Below, one piece after another: positions 27,440 through 36,610 of a DNA stretch of 64,000 nt. Numbering within the stretch: position 1 is the stretch's first letter; each line of letters opens with the position of its first letter. This stretch comes from Methanosarcinales archaeon. Lineage in GTDB: Archaea > Halobacteriota > UBA148 > JAUWXC01. The translations under genes were made by a program, and so were the position numbers. The notes beneath the pieces are model-generated. The model had not been told where the DNA came from and made no database searches. It saw only the letters and a list, made by a program, of their open reading frames with translations. The stretch is from positions 822,330-886,329 of the forward strand of contig CP061209.1 of assembly GCA_026016205.1 (NCBI GenBank), given 5' to 3'.

Positions 27440-27649
27440 TCAGTTGGGTCGCTTCAGCGAGCGAAATATGGCACCACTTGTATGGAAAATGTGCTCAATT
27501 GTTTTTACGTATCCCTTATACATACTCTCATTCATTTTTAGGATAGGGCCCTGAATGAACCAGAGAAATGCCGCTGCTACCCTCTCATATGCGCTACTTA
27601 CGGCCCTGTCGAGTTTCACTGCGAACCGCAGTATGGATGAAATTTTCAT
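27440..27649 (-). CDS. Small hypothetical protein
   Basis: A 69-residue basic protein (MKISSILRFAVKLDRAVSSAY at the start) with one moderately hydrophobic amphipathic stretch around residues 22-40 that could be a peripheral membrane helix. ATG is preceded by a strong GGAGGGG ribosome site, which is the main support for coding. I do not recognise a family. Confidence 0.55.
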   Translation of the reverse strand: MKISSILRFAVKLDRAVSSAYERVAAAFLWFIQGPILKMNESMYKGYVKTIEHIFHTSGAIFRSLKRPN

Positions 27650-27722
27650 CTTCCCCCTCCTACTTCTTTATAAATTGATAAAAATTGTGCTGTTGAAGAA
27701 TATAAGGATTTTGCACAACATC

Positions 27723-28355
27723 CTACACATATTTTAAGATGCCCCTGAGGTCATGCACCACTACAGATGCGTGTTTAAGCAGTTCTGAATCAGGATTGAA
27801 GGCGATGCCCAATCCGGCACATCTTAGGAATGTGATGTCATACCTGCTATCACCCACAGCAACGCATTTTGCAGTTGGTATATGCAATTTCTGCGTTAGG
27901 TTGCAAAGGGCTTCATCCTTCTTGACAACGTCCACATTGAGTATTTCTTCGCCGGTCAGGCAGCCTTCTGCATCGCAGACTAAATCGTTCGCCACTACAT
28001 GCTCAATTCCCAATCTACCTGCAACACTTCGTGCCATGGCATTAAGTCCACCGGTGATAATGGCAGTTTTCACGCCCCTGCTCTTGAGATCTTTTACGAC
28101 TTGCGCCGCATAGGGCATTAACTCGTAGTTGGACAGTACGTCTGTGATTTGCTGCATCGTGGGCCTAAAAGGGTGCCAAAGGGCAGCGTCCCTCCGCATA
28201 AACTCGGCATAATCTATCCTCCCCTTGACATACTCTTTCAGGTTTCCCATTGCCAGCTCTATGGTGCCAAAATGCCTGTGCAACGTTCCCCATGAATTTC
28301 TTTCCTTGACAAGAGTTCCGTCCATATCAAATGCAATAAGTTCGTATCGCGGCAT
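27723..28355 (-). CDS. HAD phosphatase, phosphoserine-phosphatase-like
   Basis: A 210-residue haloacid dehalogenase hydrolase of the SerB subgroup. Motif I is FDMDGTLV (Asp 9 and 11), motif II is IITGG (near 99), motif III Lys is in VVKKDEAL, and motif IV is GDSRYDITFL (near 168). The four-helix cap lies between motifs I and II. It probably dephosphorylates phosphoserine or a related small phosphate ester; the substrate is inferred from family resemblance only. The next gene upstream ends 6 bases before its start. Confidence 0.85.
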   Translation of the reverse strand: MPRYELIAFDMDGTLVKERNSWGTLHRHFGTIELAMGNLKEYVKGRIDYAEFMRRDAALWHPFRPTMQQITDVLSNYELMPYAAQVVKDLKSRGVKTAIITGGLNAMARSVAGRLGIEHVVANDLVCDAEGCLTGEEILNVDVVKKDEALCNLTQKLHIPTAKCVAVGDSRYDITFLRCAGLGIAFNPDSELLKHASVVVHDLRGILKYV

Positions 28356-28361
28356 GATAAA

Positions 28362-28730
28362 CTACGCCTTTACACGAAGTGCTTCATTCTCTTTCTTTGG
28401 CGCATTCTTGACGAACCTGTTCTCTAATTTAAAAGCATAAAAAAAGACGGGTGCCCCTTCTGGAACGTTTCGCCACAGAGACGTATCAATGCATTCCGCC
28501 CCTAATTCATCAACAAGACCTTGATATGTAGCCGCTTCTATCCTGTAGATGCGTATTGCAAAATTTTCAAGCGCCCCGCTCTGCTTGTTTCTCACCCTGT
28601 AGATGCCTTTGTTGTAAAATTTGTCTGAGATGAATGTGCAGCTCCCGCTTTGGAGCGTTTCCTGGATTCGCAACGAGTCGAGAGGGATTAGATGTCCAAC
28701 CCGGCTGAGTTCTACCTGAAATTCATCCAT
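28362..28730 (-). CDS. Hypothetical protein upstream of SerB-like gene
   Basis: A 122-residue soluble protein, mixed alpha/beta with a basic C-terminus (ending ALRVKA) and no recognisable catalytic motif. It is co-directional with the SerB-like phosphatase, 6 bases apart, so the two are likely co-transcribed. I do not recognise the family. Confidence 0.6.
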   Translation of the reverse strand: MDEFQVELSRVGHLIPLDSLRIQETLQSGSCTFISDKFYNKGIYRVRNKQSGALENFAIRIYRIEAATYQGLVDELGAECIDTSLWRNVPEGAPVFFYAFKLENRFVKNAPKKENEALRVKA

Positions 28731-28780
28731 GCAAAAATAAATTAGGATTGTGCATATTTATAGATTCCGAGTTTGGTCCT

Positions 28781-29695
28781 CTATTTCGGATACGGAATTA
28801 CAATTTCTATGAATTCCTTCGCAATGGATGTGTTCTTGAAGACTGTCTTTGCTTCCTTCAATAATGGGGTTGCGTCTTCAGAATAGCGTGAGCTGATGTG
28901 GACCAACACAAGCTCTTTTACACCCGCTTTGGATGCAACCGTTGCAGCTTCTTTTGCCGTAGAATGCCCGGATTCAATTGCCCAGTCTTGTAGATCGTCG
29001 CTTAAAGTGCCGTCATGTATGAGCAAGTTTGCATCCTTCGCTGCTTCTATCACGGCGCTACAGGGCCTTGTGTCGCCGGTGTAAACGATTTTTCTCCCAA
29101 GTCTCGAAGGACCTACAACCTGCTCTGGCTTGATTTCCTTGCCAGCAACGAACACGGATTTGCCTGAATGTAATTTCGAGAACAATGGGCCTGGTGGAAC
29201 GCCCAATTCGATGGCTTTTTCCCTATCAAATCTACCCAGCAATGGCTTTTCGTCTAACACATATCCGATACTTGGAACGCCGTGGTCGGTTTTTATCGCC
29301 CTAACCGTATATTCAGGGTGTTCAACGACGTCACCTGGTTTGAGCTCGTGGTCTTCAATCTTGAAACTCAGTTTGTAGTAGCCTAATCCGATAAGTACCT
29401 TAACAAGTTCGCGAATCCATTTGGGTCCGTAGATGTGCAGTGGTTCGGTTCTCCCCTGGAAGCTCATGGTTTGTATCAGCCCAGGGACGCCAAGAAAGTG
29501 GTCCCCATGATAATGCGTGATAAAGATAGATGTGAGATTCATCATTCCTGTTTTTGCCCTCATCATCTGCTGCTGTGTCCCCTCGCCACAGTCGAACAAA
29601 AGGAGTTCTCCCTTTCGATTGACCATGACGGCGGAGGGATTTCTATTAGGTGTTGGGAGGGAGCCCCCTGTGCCAAGGAATATCACTTTGAGCGT
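28781..29695 (-). CDS. rnz: Ribonuclease Z (tRNA 3' endonuclease)
   Basis: Metallo-beta-lactamase endonuclease that trims tRNA 3' trailers before CCA addition. The zinc motif is FITHYHGDHFLG, followed by downstream HDGT and GHSTA ligands, and the N-terminal LGTGGSLPTPNRNPSA matches archaeal enzymes. The first standard start is GTG at 29686, which would give MIFLGTGG and lose three residues. The family-typical start (M-L-K-V-I-F-L-G) falls on ACG at 29695, exactly five bases after GAGGTG (29706-29701), which overlaps the stop of the upstream methyltransferase gene. I report the ACG start as likely but unproven. Confidence 0.92.
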   Translation of the reverse strand, partial: TLKVIFLGTGGSLPTPNRNPSAVMVNRKGELLLFDCGEGTQQQMMRAKTGMMNLTSIFITHYHGDHFLGVPGLIQTMSFQGRTEPLHIYGPKWIRELVKVLIGLGYYKLSFKIEDHELKPGDVVEHPEYTVRAIKTDHGVPSIGYVLDEKPLLGRFDREKAIELGVPPGPLFSKLHSGKSVFVAGKEIKPEQVVGPSRLGRKIVYTGDTRPCSAVIEAAKDANLLIHDGTLSDDLQDWAIESGHSTAKEAATVASKAGVKELVLVHISSRYSEDATPLLKEAKTVFKNTSIAKEFIEIVIPYPK

Positions 29696-29699
29696 AACA

Positions 29700-30710
29700 T
29701 CACCTCATTTTCTCAAGACGAATTATCCGGCGGGTCAAACTTTTATGAACCCGCTGCCGATGGTGCCCGATGGTTGTGAAACCTGCATCCTCTGCAATTT
29801 TTTCTATGGGAATTTGTGACACCACTACGGCTTTGTTACCCGGCCGGAGGATACGATGTATTTCCTTTAATGAGCAATCATATAAATCTTCCAGTGATCT
29901 GGCCCTAAACAAGGCTGACCTGCCATACGGCGGATCCGTCACAACCGCATCCACTGAGTTGTCAGCCAATCCTAGATTGCGGGCATCGCCGATCATCAAC
30001 TCACCACCTATGCCATAGTGCCGTAGATTTGTGTTGGCGCCAAGTACCATCTTGCGCTGTACATCTGCGCCGATGCACCTGGCGCCGGTCAGCCCTGCCT
30101 CGATTAGTATACCTCCAGTCCCGCAGAAGGGATCCAGTAATGTTCCTCCTTCGCAGATAGAAGAAATATTCACCAGGGCCCTTGCTACCCGCGGCAATAA
30201 TGCTCCTGGGTGGAAAAATAGTCTGCGATGGGGGCGCCTGGATTCGTACTGGGTCCTGTCCACAGAATACATCAATTTGCCGAATGCACATTTGCCTTGA
30301 GTGAGAACGAGGCGGAACACCACGTCAGGATTTTTGAGATCAACCCTATAGCCTCGCTTGTAAATAATGGCACCTGCCTGCTTCTCCAGGTCCGAGATAT
30401 TAAGCACGTGTTCCTTGACCTGCCGGGCCCTAACGCAAAAGGTTTCGTCCTTTTTGAGGTTTAAATCCACAGTGCCAACTAAATCGGCGATTGAATCAGT
30501 GTCGGCAGGACAAAACCCGAGCACCTCTAAGATATTGTGAGTCATGGCAAGGCGTGATGCAATGGACGGCATCTCCTCGATTTCGATGATGAAGAGCATA
30601 TCCAAATCAGCAACTTCTTTAAAGCACGTGTCAAATGCCTCTAAGCAGCCTAAAACCTCTGCCTTGGGCAGCGTTTCATGCTCACCTGACAGCTCAAATG
30701 CGACCTTCAT
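29700..30710 (-). CDS. tRNA (guanine-N2) methyltransferase, Trm11/TrmG10 type
   Basis: Methylates N2 of G10 in tRNA using S-adenosylmethionine. An N-terminal THUMP-containing region (about 1-165) is followed by a Rossmann methyltransferase with LDPFCGTGGILIEA (SAM motif I, near 195) and VVTDPPYGRSA (catalytic DPPY, near 262). ATG 30710 (MKVAFELSGEHETLPKAE) matches family N-termini; the frame runs 9 codons further upstream. Its end carries the ribosome site for rnz, so two tRNA-processing steps are co-transcribed. Confidence 0.92.
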   Translation of the reverse strand: MKVAFELSGEHETLPKAEVLGCLEAFDTCFKEVADLDMLFIIEIEEMPSIASRLAMTHNILEVLGFCPADTDSIADLVGTVDLNLKKDETFCVRARQVKEHVLNISDLEKQAGAIIYKRGYRVDLKNPDVVFRLVLTQGKCAFGKLMYSVDRTQYESRRPHRRLFFHPGALLPRVARALVNISSICEGGTLLDPFCGTGGILIEAGLTGARCIGADVQRKMVLGANTNLRHYGIGGELMIGDARNLGLADNSVDAVVTDPPYGRSALFRARSLEDLYDCSLKEIHRILRPGNKAVVVSQIPIEKIAEDAGFTTIGHHRQRVHKSLTRRIIRLEKMR

Positions 30711-30742
30711 GGTGGCAATATATTGCACATAGACCACTTAAG

Positions 30743-30752
30743 TTTATATAAG
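30743..30752 (+). promoter_or_regulatory. TATA box upstream of tbp
   Basis: TTTATATAAG about 26 bases before 30773, giving a predicted leader of about 20 bases that contains AGGTG before the tbp ATG at 30792. Confidence 0.6.
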
Positions 30753-30791
30753 GCGGAAAAAAGTAAAGACCTTGTGTATTAGGTGTTGTAC

Positions 30792-31355
30792 ATGCTCTCC
30801 CCCATGCACGTGAAAAAAAGCATTAGAATCGAGAATGTCGTTGCGTCCACGGCAATAGGGCAAGAGATAGACCTCAAGTCGATTGCAGGTAGACTTGAAG
30901 ACGCGGAATATGAGCCAAAACGGTTCCCGGGCCTGGTATATAGAACTAAGAGCCCCAAAACTGCTGCACTGATATTTAGATCTGGAAAGGTCGTATGCAC
31001 GGGTGCGAAGAGCGTAGGAGATGTTGCCGGAGGGCTGAAAAAAGTCTTCAAAAAGATGAGGGAGATTGGCATCGATGTTAAAGAAAACCCGATAACGATT
31101 CAAAACATCGTTGCATCCGCTGACCTTGAGGAGGAGTTAAACCTGAATGCGATAGCCATCGGCTTGGGCTTGGAGAATGTCGAATACGAGCCTGAGCAGT
31201 TTCCAGGGCTGGTATACAGGTTATCAGAGCCAAAGGTAGTGATATTATTATTTGGGTCCGGCAAGTTGGTAATCACTGGCGGTAAGAGGATAGAGGACGT
31301 TGAGGCGGCAGTGGAAAAAATTGCAAAGGATTTGGAAGGATTAAATATCTTGTGA
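30792..31355 (+). CDS. tbp: TATA-box-binding protein
   Basis: General transcription factor that binds the TATA element and recruits TFB and RNA polymerase. It has two direct repeats of about 90 residues ([10 protein letters not shown]...[11 protein letters not shown] and [11 protein letters not shown]...[11 protein letters not shown]), each ending in the FGSGK-V-TG type motif ([13 protein letters not shown] and [13 protein letters not shown]). In the first repeat the usual F-x-S-G reads FRSG. ATG 30792 is chosen because AGGTG lies upstream; GTG 30783 and ATG 30804 are alternatives. The typical acidic C-terminal tail is short. Confidence 0.95.
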   Translation: MLSPMHVKKSIRIENVVASTAIGQEIDLKSIAGRLEDAEYEPKRFPGLVYRTKSPKTAALIFRSGKVVCTGAKSVGDVAGGLKKVFKKMREIGIDVKENPITIQNIVASADLEEELNLNAIAIGLGLENVEYEPEQFPGLVYRLSEPKVVILLFGSGKLVITGGKRIEDVEAAVEKIAKDLEGLNIL

Positions 31356-31361
31356 CTGGCC

Positions 31362-32026
31362 ATGAGCGAACTATGCGATATATTATGGGAAGCTTATGAG
31401 GGTTGCGGCGAACAATACAAGACATATACACAACCCATATCAAAGTATATCAGAGAACACCCTAAATCCACTCTAGCTCTGGCATTCTTGGCCGGCATTA
31501 TATGTGGCGGCATACTACAATCGGATATCGCCAAACTGCTGATAGTTACCTTGGCCGGTGGAGTCCCTGGCGCAATCTCCCTTGGAACGCTGATGGGGAT
31601 GCACCCGGTTACCTGTGCATTGATAGCAGTTGCTGCCAATTTCGTCGTTGCCGCAGCAGCAATAAATTTCCTGTACTTCATAGAAAAAGAGCCAAAGGTT
31701 GCGATAATCGTGAACAGGATTAGAGGGCGTTTTTCTGGCTTCTTGGAGCCATTTATGAGATTTGCTGGGGAGAAGGGCGTTTTTCTTTCTATAGTGCTGT
31801 TCACATTTGGCATAGGCCTGACAACGGTGTTCATAGTTGATTTGATTAAGGCGGATATACAAGATGCAAAGAAGGCGATACTACTTGGACTCGTCCTGGC
31901 AGCAGTTTTCTGGATAATAGTGTACCAGGTCTTGGTGACCGTCATACCGCCAACAGTCGTATCCATGGTAATCGTCGCTACCATACTTCTTATGGTATTC
32001 TATTCCAGGATAAGGGAGTGGGTTCT

Positions 32027-32054
<28 letters not shown>
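31362..32054 (+). CDS. Polytopic membrane protein, unknown
   Basis: A 230-residue protein with about five to six hydrophobic segments (near 38-58, 60-75, 82-108, 145-165, 175-200 and 200-215) and a Cys-containing cytosolic N-terminus. The glycine-rich AGGVPGAISLGTLMGMHP lies near residue 65. I do not recognise the family with confidence. It follows tbp by 6 bases and overlaps ogt by 37 nt, so it is probably one transcription unit. Confidence 0.65.
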
Positions 32055-32921
<867 letters not shown>

Positions 32922-32925
32922 TTAA

Positions 32926-33894
32926 TTATTTTTTCTTAAGCGATGGTATGATTTCTCTGCCTATTAGTTTAATGGCAGCAGATTTATCTGGACCGATTGG
33001 CGAGCCGATTACGACCTGCGTAACGCCTAGCTCGTACAGTTCATGAATCCTTTGAAGGCAGTGCTCCGGTGAGCCATGGATGGAAAATGCATTGGCCATT
33101 TTGTCTGTAACAGACGCAAACGCTGTGTGATAATCGCCCCTTGCAAGGGCAGTTCTAATATTCAGTGCCGTTTCAAGACTTATTCCATGCCGCTCCAATA
33201 TGAATTTCGGCGTGCCCGCAACAATGTAGGCGACGATTGGCAATACGGCTTCCTTTGCCTTTTTTTCGTCCAGGTCAACAGAAAAGCTCGTGTACGCGGC
33301 TATGTCAAAGCCCTTCTTTGCGTGCTTTAGCCTTGAAATTGCATACTTAAAATCCAGAGGATGAGAGGCGTTGATTAAAACTCCATCTCCGATGAGGCTT
33401 GCTGTTTCGAGCATCCTGGGACCTTGAGCACCTATATAGATAGGTATCTTTGAGGCGGGGCAAGTCAACTGCGCACCATTCAGCTTGAAAAATTCGCCAT
33501 TAAACGTAACGCGCTCGCCTGTCAACAGGCACCTGATGATTTTTACTGCTTCCTTCAACCTTGCTACAGGTTTCTCGCGATGAATACCTATTGACGCCAG
33601 TGTGGTTTCATCGCCAGCGCCAACACCGAGCATGGCTCGCCCGCCAGAGGCTTCATCAAGGGAGGCTACTGCAGATGCTGTCAGTGCAGGATGGATGTGA
33701 TATGGATTCGTGGCACCTGGGCCAAGTTTAACTTTTTTAGTCTTCCCTGCCAACAAGGATAATGCCACATAGGCGTTTCTGTTGTTGTAGTGGTCCGTAA
33801 CCCAAACTGCGTCAAATCCGCATTCTTCCGCAAGAACGGCATGTGAAACCAGCTCGCTCAGCGGGATGTTTGGAACAAATTCAATACCAAGCAT
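32926..33894 (-). CDS. mer: F420-dependent methylenetetrahydromethanopterin reductase
   Basis: Interconverts methylene- and methyl-tetrahydromethanopterin with coenzyme F420, a central C1 step in methanogenesis and its reverse. It is a bacterial-luciferase-like TIM barrel of 322 residues. The N-terminal FVPNIPLSELVSHAVLAEE, GPGATNPYHIHPALTASAVASLDE near 58 and RAMLGVGAGDETTLASIGI near 86 are characteristic of Mer and not of generic luciferase-like reductases. Its presence argues against lineages that lack mer and use MetF instead. Confidence 0.93.
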   Translation of the reverse strand: MLGIEFVPNIPLSELVSHAVLAEECGFDAVWVTDHYNNRNAYVALSLLAGKTKKVKLGPGATNPYHIHPALTASAVASLDEASGGRAMLGVGAGDETTLASIGIHREKPVARLKEAVKIIRCLLTGERVTFNGEFFKLNGAQLTCPASKIPIYIGAQGPRMLETASLIGDGVLINASHPLDFKYAISRLKHAKKGFDIAAYTSFSVDLDEKKAKEAVLPIVAYIVAGTPKFILERHGISLETALNIRTALARGDYHTAFASVTDKMANAFSIHGSPEHCLQRIHELYELGVTQVVIGSPIGPDKSAAIKLIGREIIPSLKKK

Positions 33895-33932
33895 GAAACC
33901 ACCATATTAAGATAGTTCTTGAATTAAAAAGG

Positions 33933-34685
33933 CTACCGTTTCAATCTAATGTGCACCTGACCGGAAACGCGCAAGTTAAGCGCTTTTGTTGCACTGCCCT
34001 CTCTCAGGGAAATTTCAAGAAAACCATGACTCCCAACCGTGAGCAATAGCTCAGACGCATCCGCATACGTCCTTACGAATGGCATCCGCTGGCCGCATAC
34101 TTCCGCCTCGTCGCCATAGCGCAGGTGCTGCAGGGCAAGCGAGCCCGGAATGTTGGTTATGATGTTCCCAAACCCGTCAATGTAAATGACTTCGCCGCTC
34201 AGCGCTTCATTGGATGCTTCCACCTTGCCAAAGTCAAGGTTTATGAAATCGTCTATCGGTTTGAATCTTGAAATGCCATAGTCCTTTGACAATTCTGCCG
34301 CCACAGGAGCGAAAACATCCCTGCCATGAAATGTGGCTGACTTTGGTGGCGCATATTTGATCTCGTGCACCGTAAAATCCCCAAGGTTTCTCGCTGCCGG
34401 AATTAGAAGACCATTATCAGGGCCCACAAGATATTGCTCACCCGCTTTAATCACCAGCGCGCGTCTCTTCGTGCCAACGCCGGGGTCGATGACCGCTACG
34501 TGAATCGTTTTATCTGGAAATTCCTTGGCAGCATACATCAGCGCGAATGCGCCCGCCCTGACGTTCTGGGGCGGAACGTTGTGCGAGATGTCGATGATTG
34601 TGGCATTGGGATTAATTTTAAGAATAACGGCCTTCATCAGCGCGGGATATAAATCCCCGAAGTCCGTGAGCAAGGTGAGTATAGG
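33933..34685 (-). CDS. S-adenosylmethionine hydrolase (DUF62 family)
   Basis: Cleaves S-adenosylmethionine to adenosine and methionine; related to fluorinases and chlorinases. The N-terminal LLTDFGDLYPALMKAVI, the central IHVAVIDPGVGTKRRALVI (near 70) and GPDNGLL signatures of the SAM hydroxide adenosyltransferase family are intact, as is the C-terminal barrel with IDGFGNIITNIP. ATG 34685 (MPILTLLTDFGD) is preferred to the upstream GTG or ATG options, which add 17 residues of unrelated sequence. Confidence 0.9.
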   Translation of the reverse strand, partial: PILTLLTDFGDLYPALMKAVILKINPNATIIDISHNVPPQNVRAGAFALMYAAKEFPDKTIHVAVIDPGVGTKRRALVIKAGEQYLVGPDNGLLIPAARNLGDFTVHEIKYAPPKSATFHGRDVFAPVAAELSKDYGISRFKPIDDFINLDFGKVEASNEALSGEVIYIDGFGNIITNIPGSLALQHLRYGDEAEVCGQRMPFVRTYADASELLLTVGSHGFLEISLREGSATKALNLRVSGQVHIRLKR

Positions 34686-34787
34686 CATGGTTACACTACT
34701 TTCGTTTATCTCATTATCGACACGTATATTAAGCATCTCCTTAAACCATCGATTTTAAAGTTCAAAAGTGTGTAACTAGAAGTAAGA

Positions 34788-35039
34788 ATGTTAGAGATAA
34801 GAGTGAGAGTCGGACCAAAAGGACAGGTAGTTATTCCACAAGTGTTCAGGAGGGCACTAAAAATAGCCCCCAAATCTGAGGTAATTTTCAAGTTAGAAGG
34901 CAACAGGCTCATCATCAAAAAACCAAGAAAGGATGTAATCAAGACCTTCGAAATGATTGCAAAGTCCCAGCCCAGGTTCACCAGAAAAATGCATCCGCAT
35001 GAGACGTACGAAGAGAAACTTGCGGCGAGGTTAGGATGA
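34788..35039 (+). CDS. AbrB/MazE-type antitoxin (partner broken)
   Basis: An 83-residue swapped-hairpin AbrB DNA-binding protein (RVRVGPKGQVVIPQVFRRAL at the start) with a C-terminal toxin-binding tail (HPHETYEEKLAARLG). This is the standard layout of a VapB-like antitoxin. Its stop overlaps by 4 nt an ATG that begins a PIN-toxin-like N-terminus, but that frame ends after 15 residues, so the antitoxin is now an orphan. Confidence 0.85.
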   Translation: MLEIRVRVGPKGQVVIPQVFRRALKIAPKSEVIFKLEGNRLIIKKPRKDVIKTFEMIAKSQPRFTRKMHPHETYEEKLAARLG

Positions 35040-35083
35040 TATACATAGACTCAATGGTGCCCATCTATGTGATTTTGTATTAA
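35036..35083 (+). pseudogene. Truncated VapC/PIN toxin remnant
   Basis: The frame begins ATG ATA TAC ATA GAC and encodes MIYIDSMVPIYVILY, the usual beta-1 strand of a PIN domain with its first catalytic Asp, then stops at TAA (35081). The 4-nt overlap with the antitoxin gene is exactly what an intact vapBC would show. No continuation of the PIN domain is found in the following 60 bases, so most of the toxin has been deleted. Confidence 0.6.
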
Positions 35084-35146
35084 CTGCCGAAAAGAATAAA
35101 TAGTATATACAATAACTTTTATGTGAGTTAATGTAAGTGATATAAT

Positions 35147-35350
35147 ATGCAATGCGAATTTCAACCCTCAAAACATGCCAAGGATCAGATGGTCCTTAGG
35201 GGCATTTCAAAAAGGGAGGTTTTGAATTGTATCTTGAAAGGAGCAAAAAGGTTGCAGGAAAAAAAGATCGTTGGCATCTTCGGAAAATTGGAGGTTGTCT
35301 TTCAGAAGAGACCTTGTCATTATTATATCATAACAACTTACTGGAGGTGA
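35147..35350 (+). CDS. DUF4258-type toxin-like small protein
   Basis: A 67-residue protein with the DUF4258 pattern SKHAKDQMVLRGISKREVLNCILKG, followed by a beta-rich C-terminus. This family resembles small RNase toxins of the RelE/MqsR kind and is often paired with a YgiT-type zinc-finger gene, as here four bases downstream. A TATA-like AGTATATACAA at about 35102-35112 could drive the pair. The toxin role is inferred from context. Confidence 0.75.
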   Translation: MQCEFQPSKHAKDQMVLRGISKREVLNCILKGAKRLQEKKIVGIFGKLEVVFQKRPCHYYIITTYWR

Positions 35351-35354
35351 ATTG

Positions 35355-35681
35355 ATGAAGTGCCCTATATGTGAAGAAGGTATGGAAAGAAAAAAGGTCC
35401 CATATACTATAGGAAGTGTTAAGCTCGGCACCTTTGAGGCAGATGTTTGCTCGTCTTGTGGTGAAATATTCTTTACAGAGAAGTCGTCTGATGCTATAGA
35501 TAGGAAGGCAAAGGAATTGGGAGTTTGGGGGCTTGAGAAAAAAGGGAGAATAGGATATTCTGGAAATTCTCTCATCGTGAGAATCCCGAAAAAAGTGGCC
35601 GAATTCATGAAGCTGAAAAAAGGAGAGGGAATTCTCATCAAGCCTGAAGATAAAAAGCGGCTGGTCATCGAGATAGAGTAA
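35355..35681 (+). CDS. YgiT-type zinc finger fused to AbrB-like domain (antitoxin)
   Basis: A 108-residue protein whose N-terminus has two Cys pairs (CPIC and CSSC) of the YgiT/MqsA zinc finger, and whose C-terminus (GYSGNSLIVRIPKKVAEFMKL onward) is an AbrB-like DNA-binding hairpin. MqsA antitoxins normally carry an HTH domain here, so this is a different DNA-binding module on the same zinc finger. ATG 35355 lies exactly five bases after GAGGTG. It is probably the antitoxin of the upstream DUF4258 protein. Confidence 0.82.
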   Translation: MKCPICEEGMERKKVPYTIGSVKLGTFEADVCSSCGEIFFTEKSSDAIDRKAKELGVWGLEKKGRIGYSGNSLIVRIPKKVAEFMKLKKGEGILIKPEDKKRLVIEIE

Positions 35682-35704
35682 TTGATTACTGAAAAATGCC
35701 GCAG

Positions 35705-36607
35705 TCACACCATATTCCTCAATCCAGCTTTCTCTACTATTTCCAATGCTCTTATGCGTTCCCCGGAGCTCAAGCGCCTGTTGATCTCAGGATGCTGATG
35801 TGCCTTGTAATAGGGCATGTACTGAAACATGAGGTTGAACCGCACCCCAGGCATGTGCTTCGCAACCCATGCAACAAGTGGCTTCGTACAGCATTCGAGA
35901 TGATTGGGCAACACAAGATGCCGTATAATAACATCCGCATCCTCACGCGCTAACAGGAGGTTTCGTGTAGTAATGTCCCAGTAATTGTTTACGTTCGAGT
36001 GTTTTTTCGCGCACTCGTCATTTCCATACCTGAAATCCGCTAAATAGACATCTATCACGCCACTCAACAACTCCATCGCCTCAGTGGAGCAGTACATATT
36101 AGAATTCCATATCACGGGCGTGTTTACGTTGCATTTGTCCATGATTTGTAATATGGTGTGCAGGTGCGGCGTTGGGTCGCCGCCAACGAAGTTTACATTT
36201 TTCGCACCCTGATAGTTTCTCATTGCAATAATCTCTGCCATCCTCGCTGGCAAAACAGGCGTTCCCGACGTTGGAGCAGTCGATATATCCCAGTTCTGGC
36301 AATAGACGCATGAAAAGGTGCAGCCCGTGAAGAAAATCGTGTGCGATGGCACCAATTCTGGCCCCTCGCCATAATGGAGAAACTCTGAGGCATAGTACGA
36401 GACTGCCTCAACGCCGCAGTATCCGACTTCGTGCTCTAGCCGGTTCACATCACAGCGCCGCTCACAGAAATGGCAGTGCCGCAGTATTTCATTTGCCTTT
36501 TCTATTTTCGCGCTTAATGACGATGTTCGCTTTGCAAGCAGATATTTCGCTAAACACTTCCCGCTCAAAACGTCAAAATACCGCCCAATTCTTTGTACCT
36601 GCGACAT
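35705..36607 (-). CDS. Radical SAM protein, PflX-like (COG1313)
   Basis: A 300-residue radical SAM enzyme. The cluster motif is FTGCTFSCVYCQNW (C-x3-C-x2-C near residues 95-102), preceded by a Cys-rich N-terminal region (CHFCERRCDVNRLEHEVGYCG) that may bind another cluster, and VGGDPTPHL corresponds to the SAM-binding GGE motif. The family is annotated PflX and is of unknown substrate. It starts three bases after the lonB stop, so it is likely co-transcribed with lonB. Confidence 0.86.
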   Translation of the reverse strand: MSQVQRIGRYFDVLSGKCLAKYLLAKRTSSLSAKIEKANEILRHCHFCERRCDVNRLEHEVGYCGVEAVSYYASEFLHYGEGPELVPSHTIFFTGCTFSCVYCQNWDISTAPTSGTPVLPARMAEIIAMRNYQGAKNVNFVGGDPTPHLHTILQIMDKCNVNTPVIWNSNMYCSTEAMELLSGVIDVYLADFRYGNDECAKKHSNVNNYWDITTRNLLLAREDADVIIRHLVLPNHLECCTKPLVAWVAKHMPGVRFNLMFQYMPYYKAHQHPEINRRLSSGERIRALEIVEKAGLRNMV

Positions 36608-36610
36608 AGC

